From Diadema setosum (Eukaryota > Echinodermata > Echinoidea > Diadematoida > Diadematidae): a DNA stretch of 64,000 bases. Positions 41,097 to 54,700 of the stretch are shown here, in pieces; position 1 is the stretch's first letter, and each line of letters opens with the position of its first letter. The translations under genes and the position numbers were made by a program. The stretch spans positions 9,503,328-9,567,327 of the forward strand of contig CM067065.1 in NCBI GenBank assembly GCA_033980235.1, written 5' to 3'. A model generated the notes under the pieces. The model had not been told where the DNA came from and searched no databases. It saw only the letters and a program-made list of their open reading frames with translations.

Positions 41097-41386
41097 CTCT
41101 CTAAAAAAGATCGAGTGAAAATATTCACTCTTGAAAGAGTGAATACAAAAAAGAGTGAATTTAGAGTGAAATTGGAGTGAATTTTGAGTTAAAATGTTCA
41201 TTTTCACTCATTTTGGAGTGACCTCAGGGATCACTCGAAGATTTTGGAGTGATCCCTGAGGTCACTCCAAAACGAGTGAAAATGAACATTTTCACTCAAA
41301 ATTCACTCCAATTCCACTCTAAATTCACTCTTTTTTGTATTCACCCTTTCAAGAGGGAATATTTTCACTCGATCTTTTTTAGAGAG
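41097..41386. mobile_element. 290-bp near-perfect palindrome
   Basis: From CTCTCTAAAAAAGATCGAGT to ACTCGATCTTTTTTAGAGAG, with arms of ~140 bp and a ~10-nt loop centred near 41241. The arms are made of GAGTGAA/TTCACTC words, so each arm also has internal repeats. No coding. Looks like a young foldback MITE. Confidence 0.93.
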
Positions 41387-41975
41387 ATTCAATGATTACA
41401 GGGTCTTGTTAAAATCATTTTAGTTCATACTTGTATAAAATAATTTTTGTTCATACTTGTGTAAGAAGAGTTATGAAAAAATTCAAGCTCTAGTTTAATT
41501 TTACTTGTTCGATCATTTTCAATTTCGGGGACGACCTTGCTACTATAGTAACATTCCGCCTAAATCGTCGCAGCCTTTCTCAGACTTGCTGAATATATTT
41601 CATGTGGGGGCACGTATGAGCAGTGTAAGATGCTATACCCAAGATAAAGAAGACCTTATTATCATTATCATTATTATCGTTATTATTATCATTATTATCA
41701 TCATCACAACTGATAAGAAGCATCTCTGATTCTTTTTTTAAAGTGGTCGTGGGAACAAAAAAAAAATCTTACTGCGACAAGGCGATAATACAAGACTTCT
41801 TTCATATGCATTTCGGTCAATAGATTCAAGGGGTTTATTCACACTAAAATTATAGGCATGTCAAAGTTCACAACGGAACAGAATGATACCCCCCATCCCT
41901 CAAAACGCACACACACAAAACACACACACACACACGCACACACACGCACACACACGCACACACACAAACAAATCA

Positions 41976-42020
<45 letters not shown>

Positions 42021-42772
42021 CTATGTGATCATGACATCAAAACGAATTCCCTCCTTGGATTCCAATCATCTTTTGCTACGACAGCCACTGAGACAATAAG
42101 ATGACAACCGTTGTGTTTACTTAATTATTTCACACCACGTCCAGTGCTACCTCGTGACCTCGTATGCAGCTTTGTAAAACGCGGCACTTTAAAAAACAGG
42201 CCCAATTCTATCTATTAACTGCCGACTTATTTAAACAAGGAACACAGTTAATTACGGCGACCATTAAAGCTGTATATTCGAGAGGAACAACGGCCGCGCG
42301 CGTGCGAAGAAACGCTCGACTTTCCGCTTGCTTTCAGTACGACGGAATTAGCGATCTCTTCTTTGCACGATACGTTCGACGACGGTGATTGTTTTCTCGC
42401 CAAAAACGCTAGACTGCTCAAGCCAGCGTGAATTACAGAAAAACAAGACACGGTCATGTCTTGCATATTCTTGATGTGTTAGTCATAGCGAGGTAAAGTG
42501 TCTAATGAAGGGGCAAGGGTTTGAGAAGTTAACAAGTTTACTTCAGGAGGAGAGATCGCCGATTGGACTTGTGTAATACCTGGGTCTCCCAGGGCCTGCG
42601 AAGCAAATTCTGCAACCAGCCAAACATTCTGATCTGAATATCAGTGTTTATGATTTTCCGTGGTGAGTGAACAAAAGGAAAAACTGCGACTTATATTGTC
42701 CTCAAGGCGCAGGCAGACGAAAGTCCGCTAAAACAGTTTGAAAGACGTACCGAGACTGGTCTGTGGCAAATA
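41387..42772 (+). promoter_or_regulatory. Upstream region of the CNBD gene
   Basis: ATT/ATC repeats (41655-41705), (CA)n (41908-41966) and (CAA)n (41978-42020) come first. From about 42275 to 42420 the sequence becomes CpG-rich (GGCCGCGCGCGTGCG), unlike its surroundings. That fits a promoter or 5' UTR ahead of the proposed ATG at 42773. No transcription start was identified. Confidence 0.4.
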
Positions 42773-42780
42773 TGGAAAGG
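42773..42780 (+). CDS. CNBD2: CNBD exon 1: 8-nt coding start (proposed)
   Basis: ATGGAAAG|GTGAGA. The phase (2) joins exactly to G|ACC of exon 2, giving M-E-R-T-A-S-R. No other start fits the acceptor at 45891-45893. Without transcript data this stays a proposal. Confidence 0.5.
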
Positions 42781-45700
42781 TGAGATATAATTCTTTAATT
42801 CGAAGTTCTTTTTTCTATCTTGCAAATGGTATAATATGGAAAGTTCTAGTGGTCTTTTTGTCTTTCTTTCTTTTTCTAATATGTATAATTTCGACCCTCT
42901 GGAAAATTCAACGTGCGCTGAAACAAACAATCAAATTCGTCTATACCTCTATGTTGTTTTGTATTGTTTCTGCAACGGCGGATTTGTTTGAGGAGGTTGA
43001 TTATTACTTCCTCAGATTTGTACCCTGTATTATTGTTTTGTATTATTCCCGCAACGAAGGATTTTTTTTTTTTTTCAGTGAATATGAGGTCAGTTTCGTC
43101 TCTACCTGGCGCGTTACCTGCATAATCCAGTAGTTAGGGCCTATACATGTCTTAACTAGCACACTTATAAAAAGTAGAAGAATAATTTCATTACATTGAC
43201 AGGTCAGCGCAACATTATCAAGAAATCAAATATTCTAAGCCTCTGTCCATTGTTAGAGTGTTCCATGCAGCTGTGTTTCACTTCCTTTTATACCAATCAG
43301 TCATATTAAGAGAAAAATGTTAATAATTGATTTGATTTCGTTTAGATTAATTCGTGTTATCAAGATACATCAGTTTCCCCCTTTTAACACTCTGCATGCA
43401 TGATACAGTACTTAAGCTCCTGTCCATTATAGGTATTGTATGGTAATTTTGTGCACAATAAATTCGTTTGACTCATTCGCACAGAAGGGGCCAAGACAAT
43501 ATTCTATAGGCTCATGCTTCATTGATTTGATACATTATCCATGAAAACGACAGACAGTGTTAAGCCGATACGATGTGATGATTGTTTGTGTTGTTCCATG
43601 CAATTGATTATATTAACCAAACATTCTTTTTTTCGGAAAGAACTGAACGAACAATATTGTTGTTGTTGTTGTTGCTGTTGCTGTTGTTGAAGATGTTGTT
43701 GATGTTGTTGTTGTTGTAAAATAGCCACTCTGAGGATTCGAAGTAAACCTAGAGAAGTCACTGTGGTTTTCGACAAACACCCGTGACAGTTACTCTGTGT
43801 TGTAACACACGCACATAAATTATAGACGCACATTCTCTCCACTATTCCAATAGGCTTCTTCACATTAAAATTGTCAAGTAATATCCGTTTGGAGAATTTG
43901 AATATACCAAAACATACAATCGCCATTTTCCTTTATCTTTAAGTAGGGTCATCGTGAAATATAAGAAAATAAAATCTGTTTAATTACACTCGTCCGTCAT
44001 ACGCAACATACATCATAGAGTGATTTACTTTGCATAGCATGACTTTCAGCAACTACAAACTCAAACATTAAAAATTGAGGTAAATGGACGCATAATGTTT
44101 TTTGCCTTTAGCTGACATTGTATGACATGTAAATGCGCATGCTGTTCGTATACACTCATACGATAAAGCTCGACTTAAACAAGTGAGATTAAAGATGGTA
44201 TCATAGTTTTGGATGACATGGGGATTCAGATTTTAACTTCATGTGAGATCAAACCACCCATATGAAATAGCAAAGAGCAGAGAATTCTAAGACGGAGTAT
44301 TTCTAACTTGTGTAACTTTATTTGATTGAAATCGGTTTTAAAATGACTGAGATAACCAAAACATGGTGGTCCTAAGAATATGGAGGTCCCACCTTTTATT
44401 AGGGACACTTTGTTTGACCTGTTTTATATTATATCCTAATCATCTCAAAACCGATTTTCATCAAATAAACTTTTAATTCCTGTAAGGATTGATGCGTTTT
44501 AAATAATTCATATGATTTGTAATTATGTCAAAAATGTAAAACTTTCTTTTTTACCAAAACAGTGTAACAATTAATTCAGCACAAGTCTTTGAAACTTCTT
44601 TTATCTGTCGTCTCAGTAGTGGTAATAAAAATGGCTCTTCCGAACGTGTCGCCATTGCTTTAAATATTATCGCTTCGAAAACAAGATCCGTCGTGTAACT
44701 TACGAGTTTAACATGCGTTTCCTTGGCTACTGGTATAAGCCTGAGATACCAGTATCACTTAACTTACAGATAACGAGATTTATTTGAGCATCGGTTGAAG
44801 TGATTGTTTGTTATTTGTCCGACGTTAGGATGCCAAAGTTGATAACGCCATTCGTTCGTTCATTGATGTTTTGCATGCCGACTGGCGTTCAGAGATACCT
44901 TATTACATGATGGGATTATCGTTAGTAGGCCTACCGCATGAAACTGGTGGATTAGAATACCAACGTCTCCTTGATTTGGAATGCTGTGGGCCTACTTGTA
45001 CGTAGATGTTCAATCGATCCCTAAGCCCCGAAAAAGATGATAGCATGCTTATCGATGACATAAATTAAAGGACAAGTCCACCTTCATATGCATAAGGATT
45101 GAGAGAATGCGGCAATATTAGTAGAACACATCAGTAAAAGTTTGAGGAAAATTGGACAATCCGTTCAAAAGTTACGAATATTTTAAGTATCTGCTCAGTC
45201 ACTGCTGGAAGAGAAGACTACTACAGTGTATGATGTCAAATGCGTACAACTATATAAGGAAGATAAAAAGAGAATTTCACAAAACTTTACTTTTTGAATA
45301 AAGTGCACGTTTCTTCGACTTGCTACTGACATATGTTAAGGGTGATATTATTCCCCCTGCCTTCTGAAAGAGAGAAGTCGAGTGTTCTTTTGTTAAACGA
45401 GAAAAACTGAAATATGGTGAATTTTTTTATTCTTTCTTTATATCGTTGTACTCATGTGACATCACAAGCTATAGTAGTCTTTTCATCCAGCCTTGACTGA
45501 GCAGAAACTTCAAAAATTCATAACTTTTTAACGGATTGCCCGATTTTGCTCAAACTCTCACTGATGTGTTCTACTAACATTGCTGCATTCACTCAACCCA
45601 CATGTCTATGAAGGTGAACTTGTCCTTTAATGGCAATAATAATCGTATCGTGAAAAAAATAAAATGGAGAAGAATGACAACGAAGGAATAAAAAAAAATC

Positions 45701-48700
45701 ACACAAGGTTATCGTGTATGAAGGTTAAGGGAATTACAAATAAAACCCCGTGGCGCCATTCACTGTCTATTTTCTTATATAAGAGACTTCGGCTGTGGTG
45801 TTGGCTCATTTCGTAACTTTTGGATATTCATTTACTGCATGTGCCACGTCTACTCACTGATGAGAATTGGTCACCACGCTTTCATTTGCGCAGGACCGCG
45901 TCACGGGCGGATTCCTACAGGAGGGTCATAGATGTCATTTCAAAATTGCCGGAGCAGCGAACTGATAAAGAGATTGACGAACTTTCACCTTGGTTTCGGA
46001 AAAAGAGTGATCTTTTCAGAGATCTGGCACAAGGTATTATATACTTGATCTGAAAGATGTGTTTGCTCTTTCATTTCCTGAAAAAAAAAAATGTCATTTA
46101 ATATCATCGCATTTCATTTTTTTTTCTGTTTTAGTGGGTCTTGTCATGTATGCATTCATGTATGTATTTTCTTTTCATTCATTTCCATCTATTCATGCTA
46201 TTTCTTTCATTCAAACACCATCTCACTGATTTACATTCATCATCCTTTTTTACAAAGGCAATTTTAAGTTTCCAGCAATTTATTTGCTTCCATTATTAAT
46301 CTATTATAAGTTACAAAATTAGACCAAGTAATAATCATAATAATAAGGTCTTCTTTTAATTACCCAGGGTAGCCTCTTCAGTTTTACCACTGCTCTACCA
46401 GAAGGCCCTTACATTGTTATTACCTATAGCGTAATAATAAAAGTAAAATCTGAACTACGTTTAGCATTTTGATACTTGCAGATATCTTAAAAAGATAAAA
46501 CACTGTTTTAAGCTGCGAAGCATGCATTCTTTTAATTGTTTGTTTGCTTTTTTTTCAAATCTATCGGGTTTTGTCCTTGCAGAGCTGGAAATCTGTAAAA
46601 ATGTCTTTATATTGGCAGTTAGAAGAGATTTACGAATTCAAACAAGCGTCTTAGATGGATTTCCTTGGATTTGACAGCTATACCATGTATACTGTCGTTT
46701 TCTAATCAGGGTCTGTCAGTGCTTTATATTGTGATGGATGTTGGAATTACTATGTGGCCCTGTCATCTTCAGATGACCTTTGACCCTTTCCAAGCGGATT
46801 ACACCATTTAATTCATTCAGTAGGATATTACCACTGAAAAAGTCAGGGTTTCACGTCTGTTGACTGTATAGCTGTATGATAAGACAATCGTTTCTTTGAA
46901 GTTTTTAACACCAGCCATAAGAAAAAAAAAATCATTATCACCAACAGTAATTAATTCAAATCAAATCTTATAAACATACCTATTTTGTTGGTGTTTTTGT
47001 TTCATCTTCCATATGTCTCTTAAAATATCTCTATATTTCAGACATTCTACATGACCTTGTCAAAAACTGTCAATTCCAGCGATTCAACGAGAATGACGTC
47101 ATCATTAGACAAGGGGACAGAGGCGATAGGTTTGTGTCAAGACGTTTTTGTGGTGTTTTAATTCTGACTCAGTTCTCATTTGTAATTTTCTTTCAACAAT
47201 TTCACTATAGAAAGTTCACATAAGAAACACACAAACGACGGGTTAAAGCTAGGCTGGGTATTATTTTTAGAATTCAAACGCAAGAAATTAATATTACATT
47301 AAAATCAGTTTCGAACAAAGGCAGTTAACAGGTATCGCATTGTTAGAATTAATGAACATTAACATGTATTCATATTCGCCTGAAGAATTCATTTGCAAAA
47401 CGGGATAAGCGCCATTTTTGTAAACAAGGTAAGTCAACCATTAGATGATAGGAAATAGAGCATAAAATTTATCCAGTGTGGTAGCGTATGTATAAAAAGA
47501 ATATTCTTGAAGTTATGACAAAAAATATCATTTCATCTTCTATCATATTTTTTGCTTTGGAGGAGATGTAAGGAGATGTAATCTCAAATTGACGCGAACG
47601 GAGATAACCCGTTTTGCTATTAAATTCTTCAGGTATCCACATGTATCTATGCTATAAAATGGTATACCGTTCTTCAGTTTTTACACCATCGTCTCAGGGG
47701 CGGTTGGTATCTTTGTGGCCACGGATGATGACGCGGAGGGGCCGAGTCAACCCGACGAAGACGACACGCCGACCCAGAAGGGATCGGCGGCGCTCGGGGC
47801 GTACATCCGGTCTCTCGGTAAGACTCTGTATAATGATCAACTTTCGACACGGGTAGGCAACTATACTGTGCGATTACGTTTATTTGATAGTTACATAATA
47901 GTTCGAGTAATCCAATTTGATGCGCTGGAGTTGCGCGGATAATCTGTTAATTACTGAAAATCAATATATGGATTCAAATCATCTTATCTGTTTACCGGCC
48001 CTTTTACTGATGTTATTGTCATAGTCATTACGCATAGTTATCATTATCATAATTAGTTTTTGTTCTTTCTTTTCAAATTATTGGTAGAGGGTACTCCCGT
48101 TATAAAGCTGTCCTTGGGACCACCGGTTTTCAGAATCTTTCTTTATCACATCGAAATTTCGTGACAGCCGAACAGTATTTATAGTGAATAAAGGTGACAA
48201 TTATTTGTAATAGATGATAACTTTATGCATGACCTGAATTTCCATATCGTTGTAACGAGAATTTTGGTATAACCGTGGTTGTTACAATCGGAGTGCACTG
48301 TAAGTGTTATTAGTGCTAATAGTAGTATGATGATTGTTATACATAATCATTGCAGGAACGGGGAAGAGCTTTGGGGAAGTAGCTCTCATCGATGCCGGAA
48401 GTATTCGGGGAGCTTCGGTAATGGCCGAGGAAGATTCGGACATGATCGTCGTCGATCGGAACTTGTATACGCGCTCACTGAAAGCCGCGCAGAAGAGAGA
48501 CCTAGAAGAACGCATGTCCTTTGTGGAAAACCATCCCTTGTTTCGGTAATGTGCTAGTCTATTGTTCTATCCGTTTGTGGCCAACAAGACGAATCGCGCT
48601 TTGGCGAAATACAGTCATGATACATCTGCGCAAGATATTGCACATTGACTCTTTTGACTGAAAGCTGCTTCGAAATAGAGACTAGAACTTGAATGGCGGG

Positions 48701-51700
48701 AAGGGCAAAGTACTATAAAGGGCAGTGATGGCTGATGGTTCACTGCTGGAGAGAACACAGTGTTACACAGCGTGAAACACAGTGTGAAATCTTCTTACAT
48801 TGTTAAATTCTAGCATTTTATCATTGTGTACACACTGTGAATGATCAGTTCAAAGTGTGAAACAGAATAAAACACATGACAGACTCTCTCTCTCACTCCT
48901 TGTTTGGAGTCGCAAATTTGTATTCGAGTGTGAAATATATATATATATATTGTGTGTTAAGTAAATATGGCTATATTGAGAGAACACAAACTCTATAAAG
49001 ATTGGCTGCAGCTAGGCTCCCGCATGAACCTACCGGATTCGTATTCCATGCAGAAAACCTGCAATATTTCCGGCATGTTGATTACCAAGATTATATCTTA
49101 TGCTGTTCTGATACTGTACATTTTTTTTTTTTGTACACCTTGTTTTAGCTTGTTTGCCTTTTTTCACATCGTAGGACATGGAGACCAAAGTACAAGAACT
49201 ACCTGGCGATGGGACTGGCAAGGAGGGCGTTTCGCTATGGCAACCACATCACTTACCAGGGCGATGACGTGAAGAAGATTTACTTCGTTCTGTCCGGCCA
49301 GGCCTTGGTGACTCTGGACAGAGCTGTGCATGCGCACCGACGGATCGGTTTTGGCGCCAGCCAATCTGCGCGCTCCAATGCACAGCGATCAAGGCTATCA
49401 AGACACGAAAGGTAAGTGACCATCCATAAGACGGACAGACAGACAGATCCTTTATCGTCCACGTGATCAAAATGCCAGTGTGCATAACGACACATTTGAC
49501 ATTTCAGCTAGTTCTTGTAAAGAGATGAGTGTTTTGTTGTTATTGTTGTTTTGCTCTAGTAAATCAATTGGTGTTCGTCTTTGATATGTCTAGGCTTTCT
49601 CATTTTTATTCCAAACCGACAAAAATCCCGGCCCTACGAGAGCTAGGCAGACTCTTCATTTCTTGCCTGGTTGTCCTGGGCTATACGAGGAGAAGGGAGG
49701 AGCGTGTAAACACTTGAAATGTATATGCAATTCACTCTTTCTCCTTTGAAGGGATGGGGGGAGGGTTAATGTGCGTGTGTGCTGATGCATCTTTGTGTAC
49801 GACTGTGCATACGTTTCTGTTTCTTTCGACATGTTCAGCTAAACATATTATGTATCATACGGCACACTTGGGGAAAAGGATGAAAGCTGTGAGTAAGGCT
49901 GATGTTCAGATAAGCATAATTATGTTGAGTTACACAAAGGGCAGTGAAAAGAGGAAGGAGCTATAGGGAGAGGGTTAGTAGAAGAGTAAAAAGGGATGAC
50001 AAAAAAACTTAATCACTGCAAATTTGGCTTCGACTGACAGTCAAGGAGACGGAGCAAATTTACCATAGATGAATATAAACCTTCCCCCTCTCCCTCTCAA
50101 AATTTGCAGAGTAAATATGCAAATATGAGCATGTATACGGGGTCGGGTGTATCATTAATTTTCCCATGTAGTCTGGGTGCCAAAGGCCGAACCTTGTTTC
50201 ACCGTCCACCCAATGTTTTTTAATGGTTTTATCCTATCTCGGGGGTGCTGAATCCGAATCTGGTGATGGGTGATGCAACTCTTGCATCCTTGAGTATTTT
50301 GAGATATTCAAGATGGCCGCCAAAATGGCCGCCCAAACCGGAAATTCCCATGTATTTCCTTCTAAATGGTGAGAAATTGAAAACAATTGATCATTTTACC
50401 CTATTTCGAGGGTGCTGAATCCAAATCAGGATGGGGCAAATCTTGCATCCTTGAGGATTTTTAGATATTCAAAATGGCCGCCAAAATGGCCGCCAAAACA
50501 GGAAATTCCTATGTATTTCTTTCTAAATGGTGAGTAATTGAAAGCAATTGATTATTCTACCCTATTTCAAGGGTGCTGAATCAGAATCTGGCTGATGAGA
50601 CTCTTGCATCCTTGATAATTTTAAGATATTCAAGACGGCCACAAAAATGGCCGCCCAAACCGGAAATTCCTATGTATTTCCTTCTTAATGGTGAATAATT
50701 GAAAACAATTGAAAGTTCTAAGCTATTTCGACGGTGCTAAATCCGAATCTGGATAATGCAACTTTTGCATCGTTAAGGGCTCTGAGATATACAAGATGGC
50801 CGCCAAAATGGCCGCCAAAAACGGAAATTCACATGTATTTCCTTCTAAATGGTGAGAAATTGAAAACTATTGATGGTTTTACTCTAGTTTGAGGGTGCTG
50901 GATCAGAATCGTGATAAAACTCTTGTATCATTAAGGGTTTTGAGATAATAAAGATGATCACCAAAATGACCGTCAAAAATGGAAATTCACATGTAGACCC
51001 CCTTTTTCCTTCTAAATGGTGTAAAATTGAAAACAATTGATGGTTTCACCCTATTTTGAGTTTGCTGAATTTGAAGCTGCAGGATACAGCTCTTGCATCC
51101 TTAATGGTTTTGAGATGATAAAGATGGCCGCCAAAATGGCCGTCAAAAACAGAAATTCCCATGTAGGCCCCCTATTTCCTTCTAAATGGTGTAAAATTGA
51201 AAACAATTGGTGGTTTTACCTTATTTTGAGGGTGCTGAATCCGAACCTGGTTGATGCAACTCTTGTTTTTTTGGGGGGAATTTGAGAATTCCAAGATGAC
51301 CGCCAAAATAACTGTCGATAGTGAAATTTTTGAGACCCTGTTCAGCACCCTCAACATTTTGTTGTCGCAATTTTTGCATTCTTTAGGTTTTAGAGATGTC
51401 CAAGATGACAGTCAGAATCATTGACAGAAATTGAAATTCCAATGTTAATATTTTTTCTAAATGGTAAAAATTTGAAAATGAATTGATGGTCTTACCCCAT
51501 TTCTAGGGTGCTGAAGGTTTTGAGATATTTACAAATGTCCTGTATAAACGGAAATTTCTTAATATTTTCTTATAAATTGTAAAATATTGTGCTGTAACAT
51601 GAAGCGAGGGATTAAACCAAAGGTGAAAAGCAAAAATCCGTATTCTTGAATTCAACTCGGTTGAGCAAAATTTGTCAGATCATCCAACAATTAAGTGCAT

Positions 51701-54700
51701 CCAAAATAACTGTCACAATGGTATTGTAATATACTGAGATATTCCGATATGTCTCAAACGGAACTTTAACACGTAATGTAAAAAAAAACAAAAAATGATA
51801 TTGACATCATACTGAAACGTACAAACACAAAGTTACGATTAAGAATTGCTTTATGCACAATTGCTATAAAGTAATGCTTGTGGTAACCAATAAGGGCTCC
51901 ACAGACTGATGTGAAGCTAATCCTTTTGGGCTATAAGAGTAATATGTAATTATAGCCTGCTGGTATTTGGTGTTGAAATTTGTCTTGTATTCTTGAGTCT
52001 CGCCGCGTACTCTTATGAAACATATTCTGATTACGTCACTAGAAATGGTTGCATCCATGACCACTATAATAGGGTAATTTCAAAAGCACTCTGCGTGGTT
52101 ACTGGACTATCAACTATTACCTTACATGTTGTCGTTTGTTTGTTTTTACGTCTCGTTCCATGTGATTTTCAATCCCCTCGCGTGCATAATAATTATGATA
52201 TCGTCGCTTGGGCGACAAGACCTTGTATCTGAAATTTTGGTGAAAATGACTTTTTTGAATAAACAGTAAAATAATCAGTTAATGATGTCCTGTCCAAACC
52301 TTGGCTATCCTACCCCAAAAATGAAGATACCAAGGCATGTCAAAGGAAAGGTTCTCTCATTGTTATAGTGCTTTGGCTGCCATGTTTGTTTGCGTTTTGT
52401 GTATGTTTTTGTTTTTCTCTACTGAACATGTGACATTTTGTAGATATGAGGTTTGTCGCCCTATATATATATAATTATATGATATTACATCATATCGAAA
52501 AAAAGATTGAAGCATAACTATAAAAATGTCCAACTCGTGTCTTCAACAATATCATCAAGACCACCAACGTAGACCAATTAACCAATGTGAGTGTCCATGG
52601 ATGAAACGATTAAAACTGTTCATGGATTAAGACAGGTAATGTTGGGAATCTCAGTAAACTTCTCTACATCACTATCACAATATGATCGAGATGGGCATGT
52701 CTTGTCCACTGATTGTTAGTGTTCAAAACAAATCCATGATATGTAGATGAAACAGTGTAATCTTGCAAATATTCAACCGCATCTGTAGTCTTGCAGGATT
52801 CATTGCTGGCACAGCTGTATCGCTCCAAGATATCCGGTAGAACTGGTTTCACTGTACAGCAAGTTCAAACTGGGATGAAAGAACCAACTACAATATGCGT
52901 TCGTTTATCAGCAGAGTATAGTTGGGTTTAGATTTTGCCATTGACAAAAACCTGAAATCTTTCAGAAAAAAAAAATAGGTTAAAGCCGTCAATTGTTATC
53001 AATTTCTCACCATTCTGGCGAAAATTTTGGCGGCTATCTGGAATATCTCCAAACTCTCAATGATGCAAGGGTTGCATCGTCCAGATTCGCATTCAGCACA
53101 GTGATCGAAATAGGGTAGAATCATCAATAAAACTGTTCTCAATTATGAACCATGAAAATTGAAATACGTGGAAATTTCCGGTTTTGGCGGCCATTTTAAA
53201 ATCGAAATATCATAGAACCATCAATTGTTCTCAAATTTGAACCATTAAAATGAAATACGTGGGAATTTCCGGTTTTGGCGGCCATTCTTGAGGCCATCTT
53301 TAATATCTCAAAATCCTCAAGGATGCAATAGTTGCATCGCCCAGATTCGGATTCAGCACCCTCCAAACAGGGCAGAAACCACCAAATGTTTGCAATTTCT
53401 CACCATTTAGAAGGAAATACATCGGAATTTCAGGTTTTAATTGGCGGCCATTTCGGCGGCCATTTTGACGGCCATCTTTAATATCTCAAAACCCTCAAGG
53501 ATGCAAAAGTTGCACCATCAAGATTTGGATTCAGCACTCTCGAAATAGGGTAGAAACCATCAATTGTTTTCAATTTCTCACCATTTAGAAGGAAATTCAT
53601 GGGAATTTCCGATTTGGGCGGCCATTTTGGCGGCCATCTTGAATATCTCAAAATCCTCAAGGATGGAAGAGTTGCACCATCCAGATTCGGATTCAGCACC
53701 CTCGAAATAGGGTAAAACAATCAATTGTTTTCAATTTCTCACCATTTAGAAGGAAATACATGGGAATTTCCGGTTTGGGCGGCCATTTTGGCGGCCATCT
53801 TGAATACCTCAAAACCCTCAAGGATGCAAGAGTTGCATCATCTAGATTCGGATTCAGCACCCCCGAAATAGGGTGAAACCATCAAAAAACATTGGGTGGA
53901 CGGTAACACAAGGTTAGGCCCAAAAAAGTGGCTTTGGCACCCAGACTAATTGGCAGATACTCATTTTCTGTTGCAAACATGGCAAGACATTCAGTACTTC
54001 TATGAAACACATGTAGGAGGGAAAAATGGTGTATATCAATCGCCACATTACTCTGGAAATGCGTGAAATCGAAATAATTATACTGAGAAATAATGTGACT
54101 GAAAAATTATGTAGGACAAACTGTTGGACAATGCTATGTTTTGTTCATAACTAATCCGCAAAAGACAAAAGTTTTGATGTCTTTACGACAGATCATCTTG
54201 TCCGACTTTTTACCAGAAACAAAACAAACAAGCAAACAAACAAACCCATAAACAAACACTTCTAACTGACTGGAGTTGTGTTTTCGTGACGCGTGTTATG
54301 TGTTTTAACTTAACCTCATGTGGTTTTGATGAACAACCCAGCGTGGCATGCACCTCACACTTTATGTGAAACCAAAATGATTGCATTAGCTTAAATGCGC
54401 CCTGTAATGTTCTAGTTGTCGGCAGCACTTTCTGACACGTGGCCCCATCGTGGATTTTTGACAGAAAAAAAAAGTGACAAAAACTAAATATACAAGTACT
54501 TAAACTTTGAGACGTTGGAAAACTTAAATTGGAAAGTTAAAAAAAAAATGCTTAGATGTGAATAAAGTCGAGTCACTTATGTTGCATGCTTTGACGAAGC
54601 GTTTTGTTCGTTGGTATTTGTGTTTGTTTATTCACATATGATATTGTTTGTTTGTTTTGTACTTGTCTGACAAGTTTCTAACTCATTTTGTTTTTGTTCT

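Noticed and set aside
42164..42466. Coding exon in the CpG-rich segment
   Set aside because: Frames on both strands are open by base composition only; no splice sites or domain were found, and a promoter or 5' UTR is more likely.
47818..47942. Longer CNBD exon 4
   Set aside because: A strong donor (CTCG|GTAAGA) at 47817 leads in phase to exon 5; the continuing frame loses domain similarity at once.
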